64,000 bases of DNA from Mycteria americana (GCF_035582795.1 NC_134367.1:109354062-109418061); one strand, 5' to 3'; counted from the stretch's first letter, positions 44,741 through 59,499 are shown. Notes: a model not told the origin generated them from the sequence alone. Translations and numbers: made by a program.

Positions 44741-47700
44741 TTAAATGAGAATCCAGGTATTTTTAGCAGTCAGTCTTTGGGAATGAAAGCACTGGAGCAT
44801 GGCACCCTTGCCTAGGAGGGAATAGATCTCGTCATACCTACGGGGTCTCACACATGGTGTCCTGGTATCTTGTTTTTGGAAATGGCCCTGGGCACCATTC
44901 GTCTGGAGCGTGCTGCTCAGAGAAATGCCCCGTTTCCCAGTGCGAGTGATACCAGAAGCCATCCTGGGAAGCAGTTTCTGTGCTTTACCTTTTCTACACA
45001 AGACAGCCCTATCATTCTAATTCAGACCGCTATGTGCAGCCTACCAGGTTGTAAAGGCTTTTTACAACCTGTCACGTAGACTTTGTGAGGATGTAACAGC
45101 AGGCAAAATGGACCCTGGCTCCAAACGTGCTCTTCTGCTCTGCCGTTTTAGTAGTGGTGACAGCAACAGCATGAGAATGGAAATACTCATACCACCTCAG
45201 GCAGCTGGGAAGGGGCAGTGCTGCCATTGCGAAGCACTGCAAGTGTAAGAAATGTAATGGAAATGTGCAGCTGTTAATTGTCCAATCAAATATGGTGCAA
45301 ATTTCATGTAAGGACTTGCAGGATGATGGATTCTGTCCCTGTGGCTTCTTTGTCCTGCTACATGCATTTTTAGCATATGGATGGGGAGAGGCCCCGAACT
45401 CTGATATTTGGGCTAGATTTGGTTACATAGTCACATAAAATGTTTTTAAATCAGGGTGAAAGTTGAGCTGGAGCAGGAGGCCACACTCAGCTCTTCATGA
45501 CATGTGGTAACTACCAGTAAGCAGGAGACTGAAGAAGTGGTTAGAAGAAAATGCACACCTCTACCTCTCCAGGAAAGGATGCATACAGAGGTATGATGAT
45601 GATCCAGACAATGTAACTACTGCGTTCTTTGGTGGCTTCATATCTCCTCCATGTGTTCAACATAACCATCCGGCTAGAGGATATTTGAAGGTAGGTTGCT
45701 ACCGGCTGTCTCTGGTGGGAACTGTTGCAAACACTAGCAAAGACGTGGTTGGGCTGCCCAGAGATCTGCAGCACAATACACCTGTCACCTTATTTCCGAA
45801 TAATTATGTTACCTGCAGTGACTTTTTGTTTAGCAGCAGCAGCATGGGCAGGGACTGTTGCTCAGGGCATAATCTGCCCACTTCAGTTCTGCCCCTGCCT
45901 GAGGGGGGCTCCCCTGCCAGGGGGGCACCTGGCACACTGAAAACCCCCTGTTAGCAAGTGAGATAGGTGCCTATGGTGGAGCCTGCAGCTAAATTCAGGC
46001 CTTAAGCATCGGTGCTGCTTTAAAAAGATGGGGCTTGTGTCTGAGCTGCTTGGCTGTTCCAGAAGGTTCGGTGCTGTGGCTGTCCCACCCTTTTTGCTCA
46101 CAGAAAAGCCGTGCTGCTTGGCCGGGCCTGTGTGAGCACGGATAGGTAGCTCTTGTGCCTGGCGGTCTTAAGTCAATGTGGTAAAAAAGGAGGAGGCTGA
46201 GAAACAAAGAGGCAGAGAGGTGACATGGCCTAGAAGTGGGGACTTCACCCACGAATGTAAACAAATTAGTAATAATTTAATTAAGAGGATCTCCCCATGG
46301 GCTTGTCTTGGCCAACACACAAATCAAATTTTGCCCACCCTTTCTTACACTATATTAATTTTAGCTAAGATGTTTTTGCAAACCATTTTGACCCAGTCTA
46401 GACAATCCCTTACTGTCTTTCTATAACAAGTTGGAATTTTCAAATTAGGTGTCATGCTGCCACAGTGCGACCATTCAAACCTGATGTCTGTGAAGCCTGG
46501 AAAAGCTGTGGTTATTTTGTGCTGGATTAGGCCAAAATTCAGTCAACGTATTTTAAGTCACGCGGTACTGCTTGTTTCATTTATAATCACATGCCATATC
46601 TTTGGAATGCCACCTAATGTCAAATTCCACTAGATTTGGAGTATTTTTATTCATATGTGGTATCTGATTGAAACGTAATTGGCACTATACGAGGTACGCA
46701 CGTATACATATGCAGATGAATAAGTATTTTCTTAGATCTGTGGGATTTCAGTTGCATTCCGAGGGCATGATTCATTTCCTTCTCTGAAACTCCGGCTATT
46801 GGTGCTGAGGGTGTAGAGCTTGCCAGTACAGGCCAAATAGGTGGAGTTGTCCAGGAAAGAGTTGGGCCACAGGACTGTCCAGTAGATGTGCTGAATCAGT
46901 GTAATTCACAGGTCGCTTGATCCACGTCTTTTCTAAGTGTTTCGAAGTACTCTTTCTTGTATCTGTGCTGATGAATTCGTGGCCCTAGTTAGCACCGACT
47001 GAATTATAATTTCCCTGCAAGGAGTACCTTAGCTAACACAGCTGCCATGATAGGGAAAAGAGGACCAAAAAAGAGGGCCCACTGCACCCCGAGAGGAGGT
47101 GTGCATCAATGACAGCTGTCATCTGTAACTGACACCTGGATTCTGCCTGCAGATACATGCTACAGCTGTGACACACCTGTGAGCATGAGAGCTGACAGCA
47201 GTAGAGTCATACTGACATAAATCAGGTCCTTTGTAGATCATACATTGCCACCTTGCAGGTAGGTTTGTGCTCCTAATGCCATACTCGGTTCTGGGTGGCT
47301 ATACCAGGTGACTTGCACAGATCCTTACACATAGTCAGACTACAAACAAGTGACACCTAATAGGTAGAGGAGTAGTTTTCTTTCAGCTTCGTCCTACAGC
47401 AGTGCTAGGTATATAGTCCCCATTTTCATGATTTATGCAATGCCATTTAGCTAGTGCCACGTTAATGTCGGTGGGCAAGTGTTCCTGTATCTCTTGTTCT
47501 TGATTACACTTCTATTCCTAGAACTCATCAAAAGTCTATTGCCTTGCTCCTCACAAAAAAGTCTAAATAAGTCAAAAAGGTTGTTATTATAATTCCCTGT
47601 TTGAAATGTATTTTATTAGAAATGTTATTCTCTTGATAAAGCAATGATCAGTCTTTGATTCTGCAGTGGTGTTTTAGACTTAATTAATAAATCATGCTTG

Positions 47701-50700
47701 CCGCTTTTCATTTAGAAAGGATTTTACAGCCATAATTAATTAAACCTGACAGTATCCTTGCGGGATAAGTAAGTACTCTGACTTTTTAAATACTGATACT
47801 CAGGCAAACTGATTATACTACTTTCTCAAGTCAGTGGAAGGACCAAGACTAGAATTTAAAACTTCCTGCTATCTTGACATAATTTAAGAGATGAGACTAC
47901 CCATCCTTTTCTTATTTCATTCTGATATCCTTGCGTGTGATGCCTGAGTTACTGGGTGTGGTTCTGTGGCCTATAATATGCAGTGTGTTAGACTAGACTA
48001 TTTTCTGCTTAAAGTCTATCACTTGATTTAACATGGAACAGTTTTTACAGTGTCTCTATCTGGAACCATCAGATGTGTAACCATCGTAACGCTGCTATTC
48101 ATTCATCCACCCTTATTGTTTCCTCCAGTATATTCCATTTTAATAGTAGTAGCAGTGCTTTATAGTGCTTAATAACGGTCTGTCAAGACCACGATCACAT
48201 TATGCAAGACACTCTACTGAGAGGTGTAAGGTATTCATTGGCCCTTGACTTCTAATCTGCACATGAAAGACGCCTGTGGGAGTGAAGAACGCAAAAACAG
48301 TTGTTCACAAGGTACCCAAATAACAAACGATGGGTCAAAAGTTGCTCTGATAAGAATTCAATGTTTCTCACTTCTACAAATGTTCCTAGACATAGGCTAG
48401 AGAGAAAAGATGAAAGATATCACTTAAAATATGCAACAAATGCATATGTTCCTTTTAGAATATTCTAAGTGTGCAGAGATATTAACAAAGGTAAATTTTG
48501 TCCACTGAAGCCACTTCAAAAATTTGAAAACGTGTCTTTTAGGAGTGGGTTCTCCATCTGCTAGACAGTCAGTCATGTACTATCGTATATATGGAGACTA
48601 GCTCATCTGGATATATTTTCTTTTACATTTTAATGGTACCCAAAGTGTAAGCTGCAGATAATGTATTTGCAAGACTTAAATGTGTTACATGCTTTCATAC
48701 TATTTTTGCATGGAGGATCAGGACAGGATGAAAAGAAACCTTTGTGTGCATGTTCTTAGGACAATAATTAAGATACTGTACGACATGAGGGAACACTTTT
48801 TACTTCAGATACTATGACAGCATACTGTTTGACAAAACTGTAATTAACTGTAATGAATCTAAGTTGATATTTGCAAGTGCAGCTTCCTGCCAAATGTCAA
48901 TAGTCATCTGCTTCAGTTTCTGTGTCATCAGTGCAATGGGTAGAGACAGTGTGTTAAGACACCTGATACTGGTTTGGGAGCGGGGAGTGGGGGGGAGAAT
49001 ACAAATGTTAGGTTACTTATATTACCCTTGTATTAATACAATAGCTACTGTTAAATATACTTATTGTCTCACAGCGAATGCCTAGATATCAATCTCCTAA
49101 CAAGTGTGTGGTGAATAACTGTATTTTATTCTTATAGCCCACAGTTGGTAATAGTGCAGATACTTGGACATAATCAAATTTTAAAATAGCTGTAAAACTG
49201 GTTTTGCCCTCACATTAGTCCCTTTGTTGTGCTTAATATCTTTGCCTTCATCCCATGCAAGGATGTTTAAACTGTGAGTCCTTTCAGGGAAGGAACATGT
49301 ACTGCTCTGCGCATGTATATATGTAATGAACCTGAGAAACTAAGGTCCCTTCTTGTTTGGCTGTAAGTATCATCAGCACAGTCAGCCTTGTTAGTGTTTT
49401 TAATAATAATTTTATATTTGGCAGTAATAATTTGAAATTAATTGGCTAATTAGACATCCAGGTAATATTGTAGAAGTTAATACTTCAGATTCTAGGATTT
49501 CCCTAACCTTGTGTTTCCTCCAAATTACTAGCCTTAATGCTTAGATTTGGTTTGTTCTGATTAATTTTAACTGAATACAGCTGGAGAGCAGTGAATGGGT
49601 TAGTTGTAGTGTACAGTATATTTTATAGGAAAACAATACCAAAAATAGGTCTCTGCCTTTTTACTTTTGCTCTCCCTGTAATGAAGCTAACTGCTTTTAA
49701 TTATAGCTTGCAGAGACACTGTGCTGAATGACTTAATCTCTGTGTAAGGACTGGATTCTGGTTTTTTAATTGGCATCTGAATGTTTGGCACCTTTGCAAA
49801 AGTCCAAAGCTAAGAGTAAGTATATGCTATGAGATGTGTATTATGTATGTGGTAGATCTCTATTATCTGTCAGACCCCTATGCCTTTTTATGCCCCTATG
49901 CCTACATTTTTAAGAAACAGGAGAGAGCGAACATTGCATGCCCTTGCAATGTAAGCTTTTCATCCAATTGTGGTACTGTTTGAAATAATTTGAAGCTCCT
50001 AGACCAAAGTAAGTTCTACTCTTCCTGAAATGATCAGCTGAAGGGGGATGGGGGGGAAGGTCAGGTATCCTCATTTGTTTTTCAACTGAAATGAAAGTTG
50101 ATTTGGAAATGTTCCTTGCTAAAACTCAAGTTGCATTTCCAGTAGTTGGGAGGAGCTCCCAAATTACATTACCCCACCCACATCTGCTTGCTTTCGGTTT
50201 ACCTGGGGAGATTCTACAAGGAAACTAAAGGAGAAAAGGAGGACAGCAACAAAAGGGAGAGCACACAGGACAGGTCTAAAAAGACAGAAATTTAAAGCAG
50301 AGTGCCTCAAGCAGGTAAACCTTCATTTTGAATTACGTTCAGCAGAAATAACGTGGTTACACTGGGCATGGAACGTTGTGGGTGTTCATAAATCCTGTTT
50401 AATGCAGATCATGTCACTGATTTGTTCGTCCCTTGATAAAATGTTATGAGTCAGATCCTCAGCTAGTGTAAATTTTCAAAGCTCCATTGGCTTGAGGGAG
50501 AAATGTCTTAAGGATCCAGTCTGTAGTGTAGAGAGGCCTCATTCTTTGGGTGTGAGTTTGACTTGGCTTCTCTATGACTGGATCATTATAAGCCCCACTT
50601 ATATTGAGACAACATTCTTGTAATAGTAATATTTATCTCCTTGTGTAGAGAATGTTCTGCTTTAGAGGAGCTTAAAGAGGACCTACAAATGAATAATAAT

Positions 50701-53700
50701 GGATGCAGGGTTTTATTTGCTTCTCTTTAAAAGAAACCATACAAATCATTTTTAGGGAAAACAGTTGGATTTTTTTGGTTTTATACAGTAAGTTCAAGTT
50801 GGAGAACACTGACTTTATAACATTACAGATGCACGTAGCTTCTTGTTGGCTTGATATTGGAATAGTTTGCCATTTTGTTTATACAACATCTTTTCGCACC
50901 CGTGCAATTGAAATTAAATTGTTCGTATGGTGTTTAAGGAATGTCACTGGTGTATTTTGGACTCCTCTCCAGTGTTTCTTCTAATCCTTTCCAAAACAGA
51001 GGTTATTATATGTCATCTATGAGGAATTTGTAATACAGTGTACTATGCCCCTTGAGGATCTTTCTTAAGTCATATGTATGTGAGGTCTGGAAAAATCATG
51101 TCCTCACATGGTTATATTTGAATATTAGCAACATGACAATGATACAGCTGTGCATTTGTTCCTTCATGTTCCTGTCTGGCTTGGGCTCTGGCCTAGAAGT
51201 GATGTCGGTGTCAGAATATGTCAGTTTGCTTGTTTCTCAAAGCAGGGCTATGAAGAAATCTTGCCAGTGTGTGAAAGTCACAGTTGGAAAAATCTTGTTG
51301 ATGATGGTTGGCTTTTTTCTCCCTGTTGTTCTTTTGTAGCAGGAAGTTATAGTGAACAGTTTGTCAGGAGAAGCCCTCATGCCGCTCGAACCATGTCTCA
51401 CCTCTGCAGAACTGGGCATGGCACCAAAGTGTGTTCACTGCATGGTTTGTGTGGGCAGCCCTTTACCTGTAAAGGCTCTAAAAGTGATCTTGTGGTTCTC
51501 ATAACCAAGAATCTTAAATACTGCAGATGTGGTGTGACCAATCTTCCTGGCCCTCTGAGCCACATACCAAAATTTAGGACTGCCAGACAGCCAGCTCGTT
51601 CTTCAGTGAACCAAGGGAGAAGGGTACTGTGTGCTTTTTCCAGGTGGGAAATGACAGTGGCTCCCAGGAATGCTAGCTGTCCATTGTGGGTCAGGGCTAG
51701 GCTGAAGGGTGTAACATCAAGATCTAATGAAGTGTGTAATGTCAACTTCAGTCGCATCTGATAAATTACTCCTTCTCACAGTGGGGATTTATCCTACATA
51801 AGTGAAGCCCCTCTGTTGGATGTGGGACAGAGTGCCAGCATGGGAGCTGTGCTTGAAAACCTTGTAGCCCAGGGGAAACAAGCTGGCAACCTGTCCTGTA
51901 GTTCTTTGTTGCTGAGGTTTCAAGTGGTGCTGCTTCTCTGCATCTGTCTTGAGATCTATGCTCTGTGCTCCGCAGTCCATTGTTAAACCCAACTGATGTT
52001 CTCCACTTCAGTTGTGTAGATTGTGGCTTGGATTTTAACATCACTCATACACTTTTAAGTAGTAGTGCCCAGGACTCAGCATGCAAAAATTGTTGTGAGT
52101 CTCCACAGAACATAAGATTTACCAGAATCATGCAATGTTAGCACACACTAAATTTGTGCATTCTCATTTACCTTCTACTGCTAGTTTGTTTTGGTGGGTT
52201 TTGAGCTGCTGGGGGATCAAGCTCATCTCTGCAAGCACAACTGCCTGATACTTTCTTTAGAATTCAAACACAAAAGATGAGATTTTGAAGTTATCACCTA
52301 TCTGCAGGGATTTGGGGCTTTTGCTAAAGCTCCCAAGACTCACTGTAAAACTGAAGAGGGAATTTTATCAGCAACTGGCTAAGACATACAAATCATATAT
52401 GAAAAACTGGTGCTGCCTGACAAATTCTTCTTGTACACCGAGGATTACTGGATTTCTTTAAAGCAGCTGGGCCCCATGAAAGTGGCTTTGCAGTACTTGC
52501 AAAGAGAGCAAGGCTTGGCAGGCACTGTTTGATCAGAAGGAACTACCTATTGCCACATCGCTCCTTTGCACCCTTGCTTCCAGCTCTCTTGTCTATCACA
52601 AGAGATGTGTGGTCAGAGTGTGTTTGGGAGCCAGGAACTTCTAATTCTGGCTCTAACACCGTCTTCTTCGTGACGTGAAAGCAGGTATACAGGCATTTTT
52701 AAAAAATCCTTTAAAATGGCCTCTAATTGGGGTGCCCACATCTGTGTATGTAGTCAAAGGCATACTAGGCCTGATTTTCAGAAGTGGTAAATACCTGTGA
52801 ATCCTTTTATTCTCAGCTGAGATTGTAGATACTCAACAATGAGTAGTCAGGGCAAAGTAGTTACTCTTTGGAAGGCTTGAACATGACTTGCGCTACGTAA
52901 GTTTCTAAGCATTAGGAAACTAATGAGCAGCACTAATAGTAAGCACTATTCTTAATAGCAACTGGAGTTTTCACATTGAGATGCCTTATGAGATGTGAAT
53001 TTGAGAAGAGGAGGAGGAGGAGAAATGAAGAAAAATGATCTAAAAATGTGGTACAGTAAAGTATAGTCTACAGAGTGTGTGACTTACAAAGGATGTTGGG
53101 AAAATAGGAAGCTTTCATTTCTTTAAGAAACCCCAAAACTCTGTAGTCTTGTAAGACTGAAACTAAATTAATGTTCTTTGCTGTCACTTTAAAATACACT
53201 GTCTGCCACTCCATCTTCTCTTTCCCTTTTCTGCTCTCAGGAGACTAGTTCTCCAGAAAGTGGTTTTGAGATTTGGGAGTACTTATTAAGGAAGATGGGA
53301 TATGGCAGAACACTTCACAACTGTGTTAGGGTCAGACCTCAGAATAATATTTTCATTTCTGAGACCCTTCCTCAGCTGACTTTCACAAATGAGGCTTGTG
53401 AAGCATCAGTGCCATTTCAAGACAATCTTATTTTTGTGCTTTTACAAGGAAGAAGCAGATCTGTTTTGAAAGTGACCAGTCTACAGAATATTGTTCCAAA
53501 TAAATTATGATATTGGGCATCATACCTGATATTTTGGTCTGCTGTTTGTTGTTGGAGCCTGAGTACTGTGGTCTGTGCTGTTTGCATTGTACTAAAGTAT
53601 GGCTGAGTTTCACTCTGACTGCTGTCCCCAGGGCCCTCATGAAGAAGAGACTCATATCTCATGAGATTACCCCACTGAGCAAAGAAATGAAATAAATAAT

Positions 53701-56700
53701 ATTACTCTCTTAGTTCTGTCAAGTATAGTAGCTCATAGAGCCTTTCAAGGCAGTGTCAGCATGGGCTAGATACTGCATCAGTGCATAAAAAGGCATGCTT
53801 TACAAGAATAGCACTGCAGAATGAGGCCAATGTGAGCCTAATGGGTGGTGGAAAACAGTGAGCCCTTTTTTTCCCCCCCCCCCCCTCCCTAATGCAAGCC
53901 TGCAGACATTTATTTTCCAGCGTGTGTGAGTCTTGGGGCAAATCAGCTTGCTGAAATTCTTCTACAACAGGAGCTCCAAGTAAATCACTGTAGTAGTAGG
54001 GATCTTATTTGGGAACCAATTAGAGCTTGTGCTGGTTGTTTCTCCTTGGCAGCTTTAATGAATCTATCAACACAGAAGTACTAGGAAATAAAAGATTTTA
54101 CAGTAGTCTCCATTAGGATGAAGCCCACAGGCTATCCAGTTCCTTCCACAGTACAATACAATGCTTCAAAAAGACAGAAAAGGTTGTTATGATAACTTAG
54201 TCATGTGTGAAGAACCAGGAGAGTTTAAAATGAGTTTAATGATTTTATCATACTGTAACTTTCGGAAGAAATATTCCCCAGAACAATTGCTCTGCCCTAT
54301 ACTGCAGAAAATCTTGCAAAAGCCCACTTGAAATGTGTCTGTCAATGCAAATTAACTCAAGCAGGTACGGTAAATTTCAAAATCTTGTATTATCATTACA
54401 GAGAATAAACTCTCTTTTCTTTTTGCTTGTCCACCCCAGTCCTTTCACCCAATGCCTTAGACATATTTTTATAATTAATTTTCACAGCTTATCTTTGAAA
54501 TACATTATGACATTTGATCATATTTTATCTAAAAATCACAGATACTCCTTGTCGTATCATATAATTTCTAGTCTTTGGCAAGGCTGTACAACAACCTCAC
54601 AATTATCTGTTGTACCCTATTCCCTATCTGGTGCTAGGATTCAGTTTCTGTTTCAGTTAACCCTTTAGTGCACTCCAAACTGATAGTATCTGTTTAAGAA
54701 AAATAGCATAATACTGTCCTGAGAAATGGAAGAAGGCATAAGCTTAGAGAAGTGAATAAGAAGCTGAAGTTCTCTCGACAAGGGGAGATCCGTGACTGTG
54801 TAAACATGTAGTGATATTTTTGTTGTTATTGTCCTTTATCATCCTATACATTGAAACAAATGAGAATATAATTATCCAATATTAAGCATGTGTGTCATGC
54901 AAAATGAAAACATAACATAGAGTACGGGTGTTTAAAAAGCTACCTATGTTTCTATTTATGAATTTTATAGTGTCAGTATAATAGGAATACTGCTTTTTTG
55001 GTGTAGTATTTCAAGTCCTGTTTGCACCTTAAGATAATGAACTGTTGTATACAAGCCCTTCAAAGCTGGTAAGAAAAAATTGAGACTGTGGTTACAGCTA
55101 CAATGCATCTTATGTACCTGGAACTGTGTATCGGGTAATTAAAGGTATATTTATATAAAGATATAACTTCTAGTCTTTAAAAGCCAATGGACTTGATTTT
55201 TTTTAATATAGAAAGAATATTAAAATATTAAGCATATTTAAAATGCTATTATAAATAAAACAAATAAGCAAACAAGATAGGAATAGGAGTGGAGCTTTGG
55301 GATGTCATTACAGGGTGTTCTTACAGGTTTTTTGTGTAGCACTCTTTCCACCACCAGAAACTCACTAGACCATGGAAAAGAAAGAATTAGCGGTATTTTA
55401 TGTTATGTTATTTACTCTTGCATGTTCTGTAGGACCTCATTAGAAGGATGAGAGATGAGTTCCAGCAGTGCATGTATGTTAATAATAGGCAGTACAAATG
55501 AGATTATAATAAGAGAATCCTGGATGATACATAGGGAATTAGAGCCAGGAGCCCATATATAAAAGCAGGCATGTACTCAAGTGAAACTAAGCGCTTAGTA
55601 AGTCTTTGCAGGAGAGGAACCACAAAGGTGGAGGCTGAGTCAAACTCATCAAGCCTCTTAAAAATTAGTGGTAATCCAAAAAGAAAAGCAAAATCCAGGA
55701 GGCCTGAATCTTATTCTCTGAGCTATTGTAGGCTTATTTTCACTCACTTAGAACTTTGTGCTTGAAATTCCTTTTGGGAGAAACTTTTAATTGAAACACT
55801 GTAAATTAAAAAAAAAAAAAAAAAGTTGGAGAAAAAAACCAAACCAGATTTACTGCTCTTGGGTTATGAGATGTCAGAAAAATGCAGTTTGTCTCCAAAA
55901 CAGAGTGTTCTGAATCCCCTGCACATATGTGATGCTCCAAGTGTGAAAAGAAGTACCTTTGACAGGACTGATAATTTTGCATTTTAGAGTAGCTGTCTCT
56001 TAAGCTTTCCTAAAGAACCCAGGAATTCCAAGAATTTTTTCATGTGGCACATGTACTCTTTCCTTATTATTTAAACAGGGGGACTTTCCTTAGGGATCAA
56101 TCGTCAGGGAGACACTTTAGCACGTGTGTAAACTTAAGAGTATGTATCTTCCATTGAAGTCCATGGAGCTTGAGAGGTACTTAAACTCTTAAACACGTGT
56201 TTACTTTTTCTTTAAACAGTGAGGCGATAATGTCTAATATCTGTGAAGTATTTTAGAGAACTGCAGAAGGCAAAATACATGATTAGAAGACCCAATGAAA
56301 ATAGATGAAAGAGAGGAAAAAGCTGTGTTTACTACTATTATACAACTTCTTATCTGTATTTCCAGTAGGTGCCAATCTCTAAAGATAAGTGTACTATACA
56401 GCTGCTAGTTTTGGCCGGTGTATTTTTTGCCTATATATTGACAGAGAGTATAAATAATACAAATGATAGATATGTGCACTGTGTGGTGTAAAAGGCAATC
56501 CAGCATATCAAAAAACTCTGCATTACAATTCGCTGCTATTACAATGCTGTAACTTCTGTGGTATGCAAATTCATGACATAGAAAACTTCAAAACAAATAA
56601 TAATAGAAAACTATTTACACAGAGACAAAATTATTGTAAATCATTTTGAGGTTTTAAATTACTTTTACTTTCCTTCCTAAGTGCCAATGATTCCTACCCC

Positions 56701-56929
56701 TAGTAACTGCCTAGTAAAAACACTGGAAATAGTGTATTTTCATCTTTTATGTAGATGATTATTTAAGAATACATTTAAATCCACACCAAAATGTACTGTT
56801 AATACAAAATTAAGTTTACAAATGTTTTCATTCTGCTGAAATACATCTTAAGAGGAAGATAGTTTAAAAACTTGCGAGCATTTTGAACTGACATTTTACT
56901 TTAATTTCCAGGAGAAGTTGTAACTGTAT

Positions 56930-57440
56930 AGCAGCCGCAGCCAGAAACTGGGTGGCAGGGTAGCCAAGACTGGAGTGAGGATGAAGCAACACTGGACTGG
57001 ACTTTTAAGGATGGAGATTGGAATTGGCTAGGAAAGGCTATCAAGCCTGGGAGCTGCAGAAGGAAACACAGCAGGTATGGCACTGGGACTGGCTGAAAAA
57101 CTAGGGGAAGATGAGAACAGTTTGGCATGAAAATTAAGAGGATGAAAGGTGGGGATGGGGTCAAGGAGAAAGGTGGTGAAAAATGAAACTGCCTGACAAA
57201 TACATGGAATCAAGGAGGGTGTGTAGGGAATATGAAATCATAAAATGGCCAGCAGGCTGGGAGCTGGGACAGGGAATAGGAGTGAGGGTGCAGAGCTTGA
57301 GTGCAAAGGGTGGTTGGAGGTTCGATGAGTGAGAGAAGAGAGATGGATCTGAAGGAGAACAGGGAGGGGAGAATTGGGTCTGGGAGGAGATATGTGGAAA
57401 TAGGAGTCAAGTGAGTGTTGTAGATAAATAAAGCTAGCCC
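56930..57440 (+). other. Purine-rich (G/A) strand-asymmetric block
   Basis: About 500 bp in which the plus strand is strikingly rich in G and A, with loosely repeated ctggga/tgggac/aggag motifs, ending with an AATAAA at 57427-57432. Possibly a decayed minisatellite or the 3' end of a noncoding transcript. No protein frame is convincing. Confidence 0.5.
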
Positions 57441-57620
57441 TCCTTCCCTCACTGGACTGAGTAGCTTTTTGCATTAAATGAGTAACAACCCCAACTTCCC
57501 CTGGGTAATAGGAGGGGACCTTTCTCTATTTTTTGAGTTGGAACTAGACTAAGTCATCTGGATTTTTAGTTTGTGCTTTTGAAGGGGGGAATAGGAAACA
57601 AATACTTCTTCTTGGATCAG

Positions 57621-58181
57621 TGTTGTGGTTTAACCCGGCAGGCAGCTAGACACCACACAGCCGTTCACTCACTCCCTGCAGTGGGATGGGGAAAAGTTTT
57701 GAGAAAAAAGAGGAAAAAAAAAAAAAAAAAGGTACAACTCATCGGTTGAGATAAAGATAATTTAATAGGACAGAAAAGAAAGGGAAAATAATAATGTGAT
57801 AAAAGAATATACAAAACAAGTGAAGCACAATGCAATTGCTCACCACCCACTGATGCCCAGCCAGTTCCCGAGCAGCAGACCCGGCCAGCTTTTCCCCTAG
57901 TTTATATGCTGAGCATGGTGTCGTATGGTGTGGGACATCCCTTTGGTCAGCTGGGGTCAGCTGTCCCACCCGTGTCCCCTCCCAGCATCTTGTGCACCCC
58001 CAGCCTGCTCGCTGGTGGGACAGTGTGAGAAGCAGAAAAGGCCTGGACTCTGTGTAAGCACTGCTCAGCAGTAACTAAAACATCCCTGTGTTATCAACAT
58101 TATTCTCATCCTAAATCCAAAACACAGCACTATACCAGCTACTAGAAAGAAAATTAACTCTATCCAGCTGAAAGCAGGACA
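57621..58181 (-). mobile_element. Solo LTR of an avian endogenous retrovirus (fossil)
   Basis: A 561-bp element reading, on the minus strand, from TGTCCTG to ...TTAAACCACAACA. These are the 5'-TG...CA-3' ends and overall layout of an LTR family abundant in bird genomes, which I take to be ERVL-like. The flanks (57616-57620 and 58182-58186) are near-identical 5-mers, consistent with a target-site duplication. No internal viral region adjoins it, so it is a solo LTR left by recombination. It looks moderately old and carries no genes. Family assignment is from memory of the LTR sequence. Confidence 0.82.
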
Positions 58182-59499
58182 ATCGGAGACTGTTTGGAGT
58201 TTGGTGGTAAAACAAACTGAATGCCTCTTGTAATGGAAAATCTTTTTCAAATGTTTCTGAAAGATACCTGCAATGTTGCTTAAAAACAATCACACTCTGG
58301 ACTCACTTTATTCTCCTTTGTCCAGATAACCTCAAAAAAGGCATACTTCATCTGCTCCGCTGTGTTTTGTTCTGGGGCTTGTGATCTGTGCTGTTGCAAA
58401 GGGAAGCAGCTGCTGCAGTTGTTTGTAGATCTTCGTGCAGCCTGTGATGGTACTGGGGTTGATCTGATAGCTATTTGGCCAACAGGGCCAGTGCCTTATG
58501 CAGGCATTTGAAGCTGATGAGGAGCTATTTGAAGGACTTGAGCTTGAAGCTTTTGCTCCAAAGCAACAATTTTTTTTTCAGTAACAATTTTGAGACAGTG
58601 TTTTCAGCTTCATACAGTGAGTTGCAACTATTCCAGCCTGATATGAAAAATGCCTACCTTTGTCCAGAGTCTCCTGGGCAAGACGAGAGAGAGTTTCCCA
58701 ACAAGGTGAAGGTGAAAGAGAGTATTTTGGAAAATGTATGCTACTCAGAAAGCCAAAATGAGTATGGGCTGTGGAAGTCTGCCTCTCTTTGCTGGATGAG
58801 GGCTGTGCATGTCCTGTGAAAGGTGCTAAAAACATCTCGGGCAACTTCTGATTTGAATGTTCCTCTTTTCTGTCCGGTATCACTCGAGTTGTCTTTGGCT
58901 CCGATCTGGACCAGCTGTTTTCCATCCTAATCTTATTTCCTGTAGCAATCTGGACACGTTCACAGCAGCGGTGGTTACGCTGGGCGAGGATGAAGCGCTG
59001 CAGTTGTCCTTGGCGTGTTATTGTCGGTTAAACCGGTGGAATCTCATTAGGTTAGATTTCTTCACGGTTGCTTACAGACACTGAAGGGTGGAAGATCCCT
59101 GTGGTCTGCAGAGATAAAGGCCTTCGGAAAGGAGGAGCAAACGCTTATCAGTGCTGCCGGTGAAAGAAGAACATCTGGAGTCTTTTTAGCGTTGGGCCAG
59201 CTCTTTCTGCACCGTCCTGTTGGCAGGCAAATAGCATTAGTGGTAAATCTTGAAGGGCTGCCCCGGGGTCATACCTGTTCCCATAGCTCTGGAAAAGCAG
59301 GTTTTTAATGGCGTTAATCAGGAAGGATGAAACGAGGGTGCAAAAGTTGATAATATTGGAATAGTTTTTCCTTGTCTGGGCTTTTTGTCGAGTTTGGTGC
59401 AGGCAGCTGACAGACAGTACCCCTTAAAATGCCTGCGGTATTGCTTAAGCGTTTTAAATCAGTCAGAACGACTAGCGGTAGGGCAGGCAGCAGCGCTGG
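58182..59499. other. Intergenic between solo LTR and unassigned CpG island
   Basis: No gene recognised; a 114-codon open frame at 58475-58819 has a non-ATG start and no recognisable content. Confidence 0.65.

Larger units (their letters stand above)
44401..57620. other. Gene-poor region between SDE2 and the solo LTR
   Basis: No exon or recognisable protein. The sequence is AT-rich with weak open frames; the longest (51150-51761) lacks recognisable content. It contains an imperfect tandem duplication near 44.6 kb, a T-C run at about 53868-53885, and a purine-rich block at about 56930-57440. Confidence 0.65.
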
